NCBI RefSeq assembly: GCF_949628215.1
Contig: NC_134311.1
Location: forward strand, 12,028,582-12,092,581
Source of the DNA: Phalacrocorax aristotelis
Taxonomy: Eukaryota > Chordata > Aves > Suliformes > Phalacrocoracidae
Reading direction: 5' to 3'
DNA: 64,000 nt
Positions within the stretch are counted from its first letter, which is position 1, and the number at the start of each line of letters is the position of its first letter. Shown piece by piece: positions 48,311 through 60,479 of the stretch. A program made the position numbers and the translations under genes. The notes beneath the pieces are model-generated. The model worked only from the letters and a program-made list of their open reading frames with translations, was not told where the DNA came from and did no database searches.

Positions 48311-51300
48311 CCTAAGAAGCCCGTTACTGTCTGGAGACCTCAGGCACACACACACAGCCCAAGGGACCTAAAACCCCCCTCAGACACTCCCTGGGGACCT
48401 CACAAGCCTCACATTCATACCAGCACACGGCAACTGCTGCTGCCGCTGCTGCTGCTGCTAACATCAGCTTCCTGTAGCAATTATGTATCAGTAATAGAAT
48501 AATTCAAGTCCTCAAAAAAATTCTGCAATTTCGTTTTTAAAAAGGGATAAGAAACCATCTACACTTACAGCGTAATGGGGACATTAATCAATATGTGAAA
48601 TGACAGGTTGCAGAAAGCGATTTAATGATCATATCAACAGAAAAAAATTTGATTCACATCCTTGCAGATAACTGAGTAATCTGAACCCCCCCCCCAGTAA
48701 TTCTAAGAATCTGTGTGAGTGGGGACAACAAAGACCCTCATGGGACATTTTCAAGACTAATACAGAGAACTCCTATTCAAATGCACCTTTTCTTGACCAT
48801 GCCGTTCCTGTTTATACACTGGTTTTGTACACTGAGACATAAACTTGCTGATCAATTGTCTACACAGAAAAATAAAAATAAATCATTGAATGGCTTTATG
48901 AAATGTGATTATTAGGCTTATTGGAGCACCTGAAGTCTATAAAATCATCCAACAACAAAATTATCTAGAATTTGCTTTAGAATTTCATTGAAAAAGCTGA
49001 AAAGCTATCTTCTGAGAAAAGTTTCTTATCTTTCCCTTTGGAAATGTCTCAGAATTTCAGTTTATAATATGATAAACTCCCCCAAAATCTCTTGCTTAAT
49101 GGAAAATACAGCAAAACAAGACAAAATGAAAACAAACAAAACCCAGAAAGGAATATTTAAAATGTATTGAGCCAGCAATGTGATACAGCTAATGGAAGAA
49201 ACAACCTTTTTTCACTTGGAATTTAGCAGTTTCTGTTTAGACAGAAAGTATGATGAAACCATCTTCCAGACCTCAGACCTCTTGGATTTCTCCTAAACTC
49301 TCTGTGCAGGGACCATGTACTACCAAATCAGCTGCAGAGGTCTGAGTTGCCTACTTCTTCCCAAGGGCTCGTTTACATGGGGTAAACACCATGAAAAATG
49401 CATCTTTCAAGCCTGGATGCAAATCCCTGACTTCAGCATAACAGAATTTCAGAAGATCCTTAACCACAGCTAGAATAACTTTTCTTGCTATATTTCCAAA
49501 GTTCTAGGAAGGTGAATCACCACTGATACTTCTACTCTACCCTTGCCTCAAGCCATTCCTTCTCCTTGCAATTTATTTTTTCTGTTTCTGGTTGCGTTGA
49601 TGAAATGTAACTAATGATATTCCTATAGTTCATGTGACTTGTTTTCAAAAATGAGAATAGTAATGTATTCGTTTTGGTAATGTTAATTTCTGAAATAAAT
49701 TGTTGGTATATTGTGTAAGCTTTTCCATTTCTGGAAAAAATATTTGAAAGGTATATTTTGAAATTAATTGATGCTGATTGGCATGCTTATCAGGTAAAAT
49801 TTTTGTTTCGTTTTTAAGACTACACATTATTATAATATTCCAAATGGTCTAGCATGTCAAACTAAATTTTCACAAAAAGCTTTGAACAACAAATTTTATT
49901 TTTAAAAAATGATATTGATTTCCTCAGACTTATGAAAGGCAAACTTTCCTTATCCCTCCTCCCCTTCCATATGATAAGAAAATAAATAGAGGATCTTTTA
50001 TTAATTAATTAGATACCTGTTTCTGTTAATACATTTTCTGAAAAATACACCAAAATTTATACCTATTCCCTCTGCAAGCACCTATTCCTGCTGTAAATCC
50101 ATGAGGCTTTTCAAGACCACCTCACTGGTTCCTCACGTACCTAGAAAATTTTAAAGGAGAAATTTGGTATATTCTACACTGTTTTTAAATAACTGTATAC
50201 AGAATAATAAGATTTGTAATAATAATAACAATATTACTGAAGTTTGCTGCACAATCTAAGTAACCATTTTGTAGGTTAATTCACTCAGAGGCATAAAAAC
50301 TTTCTTTGTGCAGATAATGCCTCAGCCAGGTTTTCAGATTGCATAGGTACCTAGTGCTCCAAAGAAGACAAAGATTTTGTATGCTTTTGGTACCTAATGC
50401 CTTTCACATTTAAAAAACAACTATCAGTGATGAATTACTGAAAATCTATTTTTTTTCTTCTGCTATTTAATAAGGTGAAAAAAAGCACTTTTTTGGTGGA
50501 CATGGTTTAAAATATCCATAAAGTTAATAAAATTTTACTTCAAACCCCTGCTTAGTTTTACTGGTGCTAGCATATTGCTATTACTATGCTAGCACACAGA
50601 TAAGCCTGACATGGAAAGAAACAAACTGAATAAAAATAATTGAAAGAATTATTATTCACACGTTCTGTTTACTGCCACATCATTTTTAACTTATTGAATT
50701 TGTACAGAACAAAAGAAAGAATAAATCCAGGCATTGTAGTGATCCATGGGATTGCCATGAACAGTGTTCATGGCAACTGCTCAGCCCACACTATCTGCCT
50801 GCTTGACAGAAGGGCAGGAGAGATAGTGGACTGTGTGGACTTTGCCCACTAAGGAATCCAGGGCAGTTTTGCAGCAGTTGGTGCTCTCACTGGCGGCAAG
50901 CATTTCAGAGCAGTATGCTATTATGTCAAAGCAACAACATAATTTTAGACTTCTGCCACAGTCGTGCATGATCTTTTCTTACTGGATGTTCCTCCAGAAT
51001 CTTACCTAATAGCAAGGATGCTTCATGTCCACTTTACATTACAAAAGGTTAAGCGGTACATCTGCAGGTATGCAATTGCCTTTATGATTGCAACACTCTG
51101 CAGACATGCTCTATTAAATCTTGTTTCCTGGGTATTTTTGACTCAGGTAGGTTTTGTAGTTTATGCCAAAGTTTGTATTGCCATAAGGAAGCTGATTCTG
51201 AGTTAAATCCTAATGTGACATGTCTACTTTATACTATACTTTTGAAAGAGTATTAGTTTCCAAAATGTGATTACTGTACCTTAGAAGGGACTCTGTGGAA

Positions 51301-52553
51301 TATGTTATTTCAGTGTCTGTCTTGTTCTGTAAAGTATTAACTGAAAGACATAAATTAGGAAACACTACTAGAATTCCAGTACTACTGGTATTAAAAAAAA
51401 ATGTGAGCATACTGGTCTGAGTGGATATTCAGTACTTGGAATTACTTTCTTTTGGATCAGTCATCTACAAGAAAAGCCTGCTTCCAAAAGCAAACCACCA
51501 CCTTGGTTTCCCTACTCAGAATCCCCATGTCTGTCCACACTGTGCAAGATATTTGTGTGACTGCTTCTTTATAACAGCTTCTCCAGGTCTTCTGCTTCTA
51601 ATCATGCTGCAACTGAGTGGTTATCCTTTGTAATCCTTGAGAAAATCCTCCACAGCACTCAGTTTAAAAGCAACTTTTCAAATAGTCTTGTTGATAAACA
51701 GAGACTGATTGTCTTAATTAAGTAGTCTGATAGATGTTTTGCTGTCCTTCGACTGGATTCAGGAGTGATTAGTGTCTACAAGCATTTTTTTTTTTCTTTG
51801 TTGGACATCTAGAGCTCCTACAGTACTCATTTAACTTTCAGCCTAAACCTTTCTACTATCTGGATATCTAATGTGGGCTGGCATTCTGAGCCAGGGTTAG
51901 CTTACATGATGGTGAGCAACCAAATTCCAGATTCATTTACAAGCTTCTTTTCATGAACATTGCCTGAAAAACTGTTAAAATGGTGGTAATAAAGTTAATG
52001 AAGGATTTTGATATAGACAGTTATGACGGAGTTTTCAAACAAAGAAATATGGGAATTTTTTTGCACTTGTAATACTCATTCACACACGCTGCTAAACTAT
52101 ACATGACTTGAGTCTCTTAAATGCAGGAAAAGTACTTTATGTAACAACATGCAATACACTGCTCATTTTACTGTTATCATTTCATTGGCAAAAAAATATG
52201 CAACCATTTGGACAAGCTTTGAGAGACGGAACAAGGACAGTGTTAAGGCTTTTGTTAACTGGTCAGTGCAGTGAGCAGGTTAATAATTAATCCTCTTGTA
52301 TCCAAGCTAAACAATCCAGGCTTCAGCAATTTGTCCTAAGAATGCGAGAAATCCCAGAAAATTTTTAGACTCTTATAATTAAACTTATTTTTACATTTTG
52401 ATGGAGTAGGTCCTTAAGGACAGCTCTGAAAATACGGTGTGTCCACTTCAAAAATATTATTGAAAGAAGTGTGGATGAATAAACATTCATCCACATATCA
52501 ACAGCTATTTTTGCAGAGTATGTAATGAAAGTGTGAGTATAAAACGTATTATA
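48311..52553. other. Intergenic, AT-rich
   Basis: About 4.2 kb. The first ~170 bp contain a CTG/CCG-type triplet run (48436-48458) and might still belong to the 5' part of the neighbouring CR1. A C10 run lies at 48686-48695. The rest shows no recognised repeat or gene, except for the palindrome at 50752-50776. Confidence 0.45.
50752..50776. repeat. 25-bp near-perfect palindrome
   Basis: TTGCCATGAACA, one G, then TGTTCATGGCAA: two exact 12-bp arms around a single base. It lies in non-repetitive DNA. The core GAACAgTGTTC resembles a steroid-receptor half-site pair, but with 1-base instead of 3-base spacing. Confidence 0.85.
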
Positions 52554-52590
52554 CTCCCCGGTTGACCAGGACTGCTGGTCAACCGGGGAG
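52554..52590. repeat. 15-bp inverted repeat at CR1 5' junction
   Basis: CTCCCCGGTTGACCA, a 7-base loop (GGACTGC), then the exact reverse complement. The right arm is normal CR1 ORF2 sequence (W-S-T-G-E of the RT start). The left arm is an inverted copy of it lying outside the element. Confidence 0.95.
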
Positions 52591-54024
52591 GTGCCAGATG
52601 CCTGGAAGCTAGCGAATGTGATGCCCCTCTACAAGAAGGGTCAGAAGGAGGATCCGGGGAACCACAGGCCTGTCAGCCTGACCTCGGTGCTAGGAAAGGT
52701 CATGGAGCAGGTCATCCTGAATATCATTACACGGCACATGTGGGACAACCAGGGGATCGGGCTCAGCCAGCATGGGTTTATGAAAAGGAGGTCCTGCCTC
52801 ACTAACATGATATCCTTCTATGACAAGGTGACGCTCTTAGTGGATGAGGGGAAGGCTGTGGACATTGTCTACTTGGACTTCAGTAAGGCCTTTGACACTG
52901 TCTCCCACAGCATTCTCCTGGAGAAGCTGGCTGCTCATGGCTTGGACACGTGCACTCTGCGCTGGGTTAAAAACTGGCTGGGTGGCTGAGCCCAGAGAGT
53001 GGTGGTGAATGGAGTCAAATCCAGTTGGTGGCCAGTCACGAGTGGTGTTCCCCAGGGCTCAGTGTTGGGGCCGGTCCTGTTCAATATCTTCACTGATGAT
53101 CTGGATGAGGGGATTGAGTGCACCCTCAGTAAGTTTGCAGATGACACCAAGCTGGATGGAAGTGTCAATATGCTGGAGGGCAGGAAGGCCCTACAGGGGG
53201 ACCTGGACAGGCTGGATCATGGGGCCGGAGCCAATGGTATGAGATTGAACAAGGCCAAGTGCCAGGTCTTGCACTTGGGTCACAACAACCCCATGCAGTG
53301 CTACAGGCTTGGGGAGGAGTGGCTGGAGAGCTGCCTGGAGGAAAAGTACCTGGGGGTGCTGGCTGACAGCCGGCTGAACATGAGCCAGCAGTGTGCTCAG
53401 GCGGCCAAGAAGGCCAATGGCATCCTGGCTTGTATCAGGAATAGTGTGGCCAGCAGGGGCAGGGAGGTGATCGTGCCCCTGGACTCGGCACTGGGGAGGC
53501 CACACCTTGGATGCTGTGTTCAGTTTTGGGCCCCTCACTACAAGAAGGACGTTGAGGTGCTGGAGCATGTCCAGAGAAGGGCAACAAAGTTGGTGAAGGG
53601 TCTAGAGAGCCGGTCTTATGAGGAGCAGCTGAGGGAGCTGGTGTTGCTTAGTCTGGAGAAGAGGAGGCTGAGGGGAGACCTTATCGCTCTCTACAACTAC
53701 CTGAAAAGAGGTTGTAGTGAGGTGGGGGTTGGCCTCTTCTCCCTAGTAACAAGCGATAGGATGAGAGGAAATGGCCTCAAGCTGCAGCAGGGGAAGTTTA
53801 GCTGGGTATTAGGAAAAACTTCTTCACTGGAAGGGTTGTCAGGCATTGGAAGAGGCTGCCCAGGGAGGTGGTGGAGTCTCCACCCCTGGAGGTATTTAAA
53901 AGAAGGGTAGATGTGGTGCTTGAGGAGATGGTTTAGTGGTGGACTTGGCAGTGATAGGTTAGCAGTTGGACTCGATGATCTTAAGGGTCTTTTCCAACCT
54001 TAACAGTTCCATGATTCTATGATA
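52569..54024 (+). mobile_element. Young CR1 LINE, 5'-truncated, RT to 3' end
   Basis: This is the best preserved CR1 in the window. It starts at the beginning of the RT domain and runs with a single nonsense codon to the ORF2 end, then through a 3' UTR with GTTGGACTCGATGATCTTAA to a worn tail (CCATGATTCTATGATATTCT). It is the same subfamily as 4836-5645, from which it differs little at the protein level. The first bases form a hairpin with the flank. Confidence 0.95.
52591..53910 (+). pseudogene. CR1 ORF2 remnant with complete RT palm
   Basis: One frame of about 440 codons, broken only by a TGA at 52987-52989. Its GGC TGA GCC context suggests a CGA-to-TGA CpG transition. RT landmarks are in order: VPDAWKLANVMPLYKKG, QHGFMKRRSCLTNMI, YLDFSKAFDTVSH (motif A), [15 protein letters not shown] (B) and [10 protein letters not shown] (C). 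The connection and C-terminal parts [20 protein letters not shown] and [17 protein letters not shown] follow. The endonuclease half is absent through 5' truncation. In the intact protein this domain performs target-primed reverse transcription. The fragment lacks a promoter and an endonuclease, so it is not functional. Confidence 0.93.
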
Positions 54025-54109
54025 TTCTGTAATGAGAAATATCTGACAAAGACTATTATAAAACCCCTTTATGAGCTTTGGTTGCTGTGTACTAAAAATA
54101 CGTAGGGGC

Positions 54110-54502
54110 TGTCGTGGTTTAGCTGGCAGCTCAGCCCCACGCAGTCGCTCGCTCACTCCCCCCAAGGAGAACAACGAGAGGCGCAAAACCCCGGGGTGGG
54201 GGTGGGGGGGAAGGGAGGGAGGAGGGGAATGAACTGCCGAAACAAACCGCACGCGCCACAGCCACTCACCGCCCGCCGACCCAACGCCGCTCCCGAGCCA
54301 CAACTGCCCCCTTTTAATGTACTGGTCGTGGTGTCACATGGTATGGAATGAACCTGCCATTGGCCAGTCGGGGTGACCTGCCCCTGCCATGGCCCTGCCC
54401 CTCCCAGCACCCCCCTGCCACACGGCAGAGCCCGGGAAGCTGGAAAAGTAGCCGACCCCCACAGTGAGGAGAATGTATCGCTTCTCAGCCAAAACCAGCA
54501 CA
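54110..54502 (-). mobile_element. Solo LTR of an endogenous retrovirus
   Basis: On the minus strand it starts TGTGCTGGTTTTGGCTGAGA and ends CTAAACCACGACA, giving TG...CA ends. It is 393 bp long and shares short blocks with the LTR at 6485-7052 (for example ATTCCATACCATGTGACACC versus the corresponding ATTCCATACCGTATGACATC). It has an ATTAAAAG in the TATA position. No interior sequence lies on either side, so it is probably a solo LTR left by LTR-LTR recombination. The flanks (AGGGGC and GGGTGC) do not form a clean target duplication. Confidence 0.85.
54193..54227 (+). repeat. G-run tract inside the solo LTR
   Basis: Consecutive G4, G5, G7, G3 and G3 runs separated by one or two bases, then further GG/GGGG. 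The spacing fits a G-quadruplex on the plus strand. On the LTR sense strand it is a C-rich tract just downstream of the presumed TATA-like site. Confidence 0.8.
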
Positions 54503-57500
54503 GGGTGCTCCTTCCTGCTTGTCAAAAATCCATAATGGTGTCTGCATGCATCCAACCTAACTATACATCAAAGAACACTCTGATATTTTGTTAAGCTACT
54601 AAGCAGCCACCCTTGCTAAACTCACATGGCCACAGTGCCAAGGAAGATGAATTTTTCTAAGCTTGGAATTTGAAAAGGCTTTGTTGTTTTCATTAGTACC
54701 TTATTTATACCAGAGGCACACCTCAATCCTGTGCTATAGGATAATCTGAATTCATTTCTGATCTTTATTACATATCAGAATAACTTGGGTTGCTGAGGCG
54801 CAAAAAAATATTCTGATGCAACTGTGATCCAAACACGGACTTTCTTACACAAAACAAACATACAGTTGAGATACTCAACCTGAAGCACAAGGGTAATGTG
54901 TTGAAATGCTCCAACAGTTTTAGTAACTCCACAAAATTAGAGAGATGAAAATGAAGCCCACAAGCAAAACACTGCACAAGAACACCTGCAAAATATTACA
55001 TGTTCAGTATTTTTGGCAACATACCAAGAACAAAAAAATATCAACCTGAAATGTAAAAAAAAGACAGTAAAAGGCAGTTAACCTCTGTACAAAAGCATCT
55101 AAGAAAAAATGTTTTAATATAACACATGATTTTGACCACTGTCACAAGGATATTTTTTTACACTTTATAGACATGTTCTTGAATTTCTACTCATGTTTGT
55201 GTTCTGTTTTGTACCACCAACAAAAGTTTCAGCTGTGGAACTTTGAAAAAAATTCAAAGTTCAGATAACAAATTTCTGTAAATATAAAAGTCCTCAGGGT
55301 GAGGTAGAAAACACAGAGAAAACAGTTGTAAACAGTGACATTGTCCTCGTTTTGTTTTTTTGGTTTTTTTTTTGAGATTCTTGTTTAACTCTTGAAACTA
55401 CACAAAACTGTCTGAGCTCATCTATGTGATCTAAGACTATGGAATGCAATTTAATTCCTATTAAAATCAACCTAATTCTGAGCCTGCAAGAAATTTGTGA
55501 GTTGTGCGTGATTTTGAAAGATGAAATTTTGCCAGAAACACTGGCTTCCCAGAGAACTGTAATTTACTGAGCTAAGTATAAGCTTACATATCTATGTACT
55601 TAAATACATGTATGTACTTAAATACTTATATAATTATAGGAAGGCCTTTGGAGTCAACGAAATGCTAGAGGTGCTTGGCAAAAAGGCAGTTTTTCAACAA
55701 GATACTGTGCTCACAAACCCAAACTATGTAGCAAAGACTTGTCTAGAAAAGAGGCAAAACCAAGACTTCTGTTTTGTCTGCTTTGGCACCATTTGGAATG
55801 AAAGACATTTTTATACAAAATGAAAAGAAATTTGAATCTGGGGCTATTCCTATGCTGGCTGGTGCCACAGCCAGAGGGATGTGGAATGACTGAAAATCAG
55901 ACTTTGTTACCACGGGAGAGCGAAGAGTCCTTGACAAAATGAGAAAAGATGGAATTTTCATTCTCAGTATAGACATGTAAGATTTCTCATTCTTTACTGA
56001 TAGACTAATTGAGTAATGTCCCTGCTTCCTTCATCAGAGGTAATGAATGTTCGTTTACAGCTAACCAGAGTGTAGTATCTTCTGTTTCAATTACATATTC
56101 CAAATTCTGCTACAGTACATCCTCACTTCATAAGCAGAAGTAGAACCGTAGTATTTGTGAATTCAACTCTCACTTCAAAGGCTGTGCTTTAAGCAGTAAC
56201 TTATTTTCTTCCCTTAATATTTGCTTTAAACAGGGAATTACATTTGTCATATTTACAATATTTTTCTCTATGTTTAGTCTGTGATAGAGTCAAAGGTCTC
56301 CTTGGAGGGTGGAGATGATGCATTTTGATTTGTAACTTAGATACGGATATCAACATTTGAGCCACATGTTAAGGAAGATGTCCCTTTTGTTTTGTGACAT
56401 GTAACTCACTGACTTTCACAATTCAAAATTGCTCTTGGTCCAGCATTTAAATCTTCCCTTCATATTGTGTTTTCATAAGAGAAACAGCACTATAGATTTG
56501 AAAAAAAAGGAAGGTTTTATATACTATTATATAGTTACAAGAAATGGGAGACATTCAACTTCTCACAACCATAAAATCCTCCCTAAAACATTAAAAATTA
56601 TATCAGCTATTATTTATCAACCCACTTAATATTTGTAGGAGCTCAAATCACATTTGGTGTTAATGATTTTTTGCCTAGAAGATATTTTATCTCATCCAAG
56701 ACTGGGAGCATTTAGGACAAGAAAAAAAGAAGTATGATATACAGTCCTTTAAGGATTTAAAGACTTATTTTAACCTTTAAAATTTTTTATTATTTATGCA
56801 TTAGTGCATCTTTCTAAAGGTTATAAACATGATAGACTTACATACGTTACCAAGAGACTGTCCCACTATGATGCTTTTTACCTATTTTCTATCAAAGATA
56901 CCATTTATATGAATTTAATTATATATTTCAAATACCTTATTCTTTTTCATTACAATAAGAAGTTCAGAGGTCAGTTTCTGGTTTTCCATTTTCTGATTTT
57001 TGCGTTTATAATAAGACAGAGAAATTACTGAATATGGAAAAAAACATAAGGTCATTAATGAAAAGCCTCTGCCCATTCTTTTTCAAACTTAGTATAATTA
57101 ATACTTTCCACATGTTGGAATATATCTGTGTTCTTACTTCACAGGAATTCTTCTTGAGAGTTACACCAGGATTAAACAGTAGCTGATAGACTAGAAGATA
57201 AAACAACCCCTGCAACATACATTAATTTTATGATGCTCTTTGCTGTTATATTGTGTACTACTCTACTGTCTTTACTTCGCAACTGGTTTATTGTGATATA
57301 AAATTTAATAGTTTGATTACTGATTAGTATAGATAGATAATGGCACCTCAGAATACATTAAAACTTGGAACTGCAGGTTGCTTTTGAGGTATGGGTGGAT
57401 TTCCAGATAGCTTTTTTCACTCGTGAGCTTTTATGAAGTACCATGAAACTGATTCCTTCTACCTTCAATTTCAAGATATAGGAGTGGTAGGAGGATTCCT

Positions 57501-60479
57501 TCTTGCTATGGGAAAGCAGCTTGGGTCAATAACAGCAGAGAAGGGAAGACACATCGATCTGCTCTACAGACATCCATTAGAAAATTCCTGCTTTCCTTTA
57601 GCCCACCAGATTTCCCCCATTTTATCTTAGACTTTCTATGAGATTGTTCATTTGTTTGCTGAAGAACCACAACCTTCACAGCACCACTGTCCTAAACGTC
57701 ACACAATTATAAATTTCTGTGAAGAAAATATTAATTTGAATTCATGTGTACAGTTGCCAATTATCCTGTTGTAATCCCCTGATATTGTGTTTAACACTCT
57801 CATAATCCCTCCAAGAACCACTCTTAGGTGAGATAAAGGAGCAGAGATGGCCTGAGTAGTGTGTTTCTTAACCTTGCCATATTCCTTGGAAAAAGTGTGA
57901 AGTCAGATTATTCACAGTTTCTAAAAACCATGGACTGCCATGGGGAGCCTAAGCAAAAAGTTACTGTTGAAAAAGTAAATACTCAAACACTTGAAGGGCT
58001 ACATGATTAATAAAAGAAGTATCATTCTTTAGAGTTTCTAGAATAAGATAGGGACCAATGTTGACTAGTTATGATTGAATACCTCTGTTAATAAACTGAG
58101 AAGAAGATTAAACTGCTTAGTATCTTATAGAACCTGGGAAGGAGAATGAACAAGAGCTGAATATCTACATTTTTCCTGAGCCTTTCTAGTAAAGGCATTC
58201 CTTTGAGAATGTCCTCTGCTATCCTGCTGTAAATTCAAATATTTCATCAAAAGAAATAGACTTATTCTGAGTGTATATTCGTACTTTACTGCGTCTAAAT
58301 AATTCCTCTCAACCGTCTTTGCATATATTAATATCCTTCTATGCTTCTATAAAGGAAGTGCTGTATATCTGGGGATTGTTCATCCCCCTACTCTCAGCCA
58401 CTTTTTCTTTACATTGTTGAATTTTAGCACTGATAAAAGAATACCCACTGATCCATCCACAAACTCTGTTAGCAGGACATGAAGTTTTCAGCTTTAGCCA
58501 GGACTCCTGGATTAATGCCATTATCATTTAGAATGACAGCCATAGCCTTCATTGCCATATTACTCCATTTTCTTACTCAGAGCATAGTGTGGTAACTATC
58601 AAAGACTTCTTTTGAACTCCTGCACAAATATACATCTGATGAGCACAGCTACAAGGACTGTCAGCAGGTGATTAATTTCTTTTCTGCATTTTTCTTGGCA
58701 GATAGCCAGACTCATCCAAGCACAGTGGGGAGGACTACAACAGGTCTCCTGAATCCAGTTCTCAGCTATCATGGCCAGAAGTTTAATTGTATGCAAAGTC
58801 CAAAACCAACAAGTAATTTCTCTGCCCTTAACTGTTTCTTCTTTCAGAAATCCTTCCTTGCTTATGCTCCACTCTTAGAGGGTATAGATAAGCCATTTTG
58901 GGGCTTTTGTACACCAATGATTCTCTGTGTGGTATAACCATCACCTTTAAGTCTTAACCATAGTGCAATAGCAACAGTGATACCATATCTAACATGTTTT
59001 ATTGATCAAGACATAAACCTTGGGAAATTTAAGGTGAAGCTTTAAGCGAGTTTTTAATTAAGACATTTCCAGATAGCTAGTAATGCCATTGTGAAAAATA
59101 TGTTAAGTTCATTAAGGTTATTTAGCTACAGATGCCTTTTTCTCTGTGAATGTTGGTTGTTTTTGCAGATGAGGAAATTACTTGTTCCTACAGTTTGGGG
59201 TTTTGATGGTCTTTACCTGCAACTTCAGTAGAAAATTAAGGAGGGAACCTAGTTCACTGTGTACACAGTCTCCCCTCATCCAAAGTAGGGCAGGAGGGGA
59301 TATGAATATTATAAAAAAAATAAGTATTGTTCTCATTCTTCTTCTGTGTTAGAGTATCAACTTTTGCTTGTCACCAGTCCATGCACTTAAGTTCATCCTC
59401 TTTGTTGTTCTCATCTAGAAACATTATGTTCATATCCTGAACATAATGCAGAAAACAAATGGAAGAACTTAGTATTATTGTCAAAGAGTATTGGTATCTG
59501 AAGGGCTTGCTTCTGATCTTTTATCCTCAGAAGACTTGCTTAAACCTTTAGTCTGTCCTCATCGCAGTTATTTGATGACTTCTTATTATTTGGGGACCAA
59601 TTCAGGTCAAAGCTCAGGGGTGTTAGAAAGAAAAAGAAGCCCACAATGTTTTTGTGTTGTTTGTAAAACTCTTTAAAGCTTTAACTAGTGAACACCCTTC
59701 CCAAACAGCATTGTATCTTTCTGAAGTACATTGTTCTATTCTTTTAATGTTTGTGGTTTCTTTGCGCATTTTCAGCCACAGCCCTAGCTAATACGCTCTT
59801 ATTCTGAGATGGTCAATGAAGGACTCAACATTTTTTTATCCCATAAAAATGTATAAGCCAAGTTCTTCCTTATGAAATTAAGAGAAAGCACAGATGCATC
59901 TGTCGGTATCAGTAACACTCCTAAGCCCTTGAATATGTCTGTATTTTAGTTAACTGAAATATATAGGTTTTTAGAAGAAAAACCTGTACAAATAATTCTT
60001 CAGTGCAAAAACATTTTGGCAGGGAAAATCCTTTAGAAAGCAACTAGTCACTTTTGCTGAAGTGGAAACCAAGGAAAAATCTGTTTCTATGCAAAGTGAG
60101 ACTTCTTGGGACAATCTCAATGCTTTTCACTGAAAATAGCTAAGTTTTCAGAATCTGACTCTGTACATGTGAAAAGCTTTAATTACCTGAAAGTAAGCAG
60201 TAGGTAACTCAGATTGTGCAAGCTGCAATGTGATATTCAGGCATGCTAAGGCAGTTTAAGCTATCATGATTTTTAAAAACACCTGACGTGGCAGGATTCT
60301 ACTCTAGTAACTTTAAAACCAGGCAGAATTAGATGTTATTTCATTAAGGCTTGCCTGCACTAAAGAGTCAGTTCATTTACTTCTGATCCTTTCTTGTTGT
60401 GCTCTCTTTGCACTAACCATATTCTGCAAAAATGGTCTGTACTGAATTTATCCTGCCTTAAACAAAATCACAGGGCATG
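54503..60479. other. Intergenic, AT-rich
   Basis: About 6 kb without a recognised repeat or gene. Several open frames of 60-90 codons occur in both directions, without motifs, shared frames or plausible exon borders. Confidence 0.45.

Noticed and set aside
50640..51206. Two open frames that could be a decayed transposase or gene
   Set aside because: I could not match any catalytic motif or family pattern. Only the palindrome in this stretch is solid.
52521..54035. TGTAATGA on both sides of the young CR1 as a target duplication
   Set aside because: The left copy is about 25 bp away from the junction and the sequences after it do not match, so it is probably chance.
54104..54508. Target-site duplication around the solo LTR
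   Set aside because: AGGGGC and GGGTGC differ at two positions and alternative lengths fit no better, so none can be claimed.
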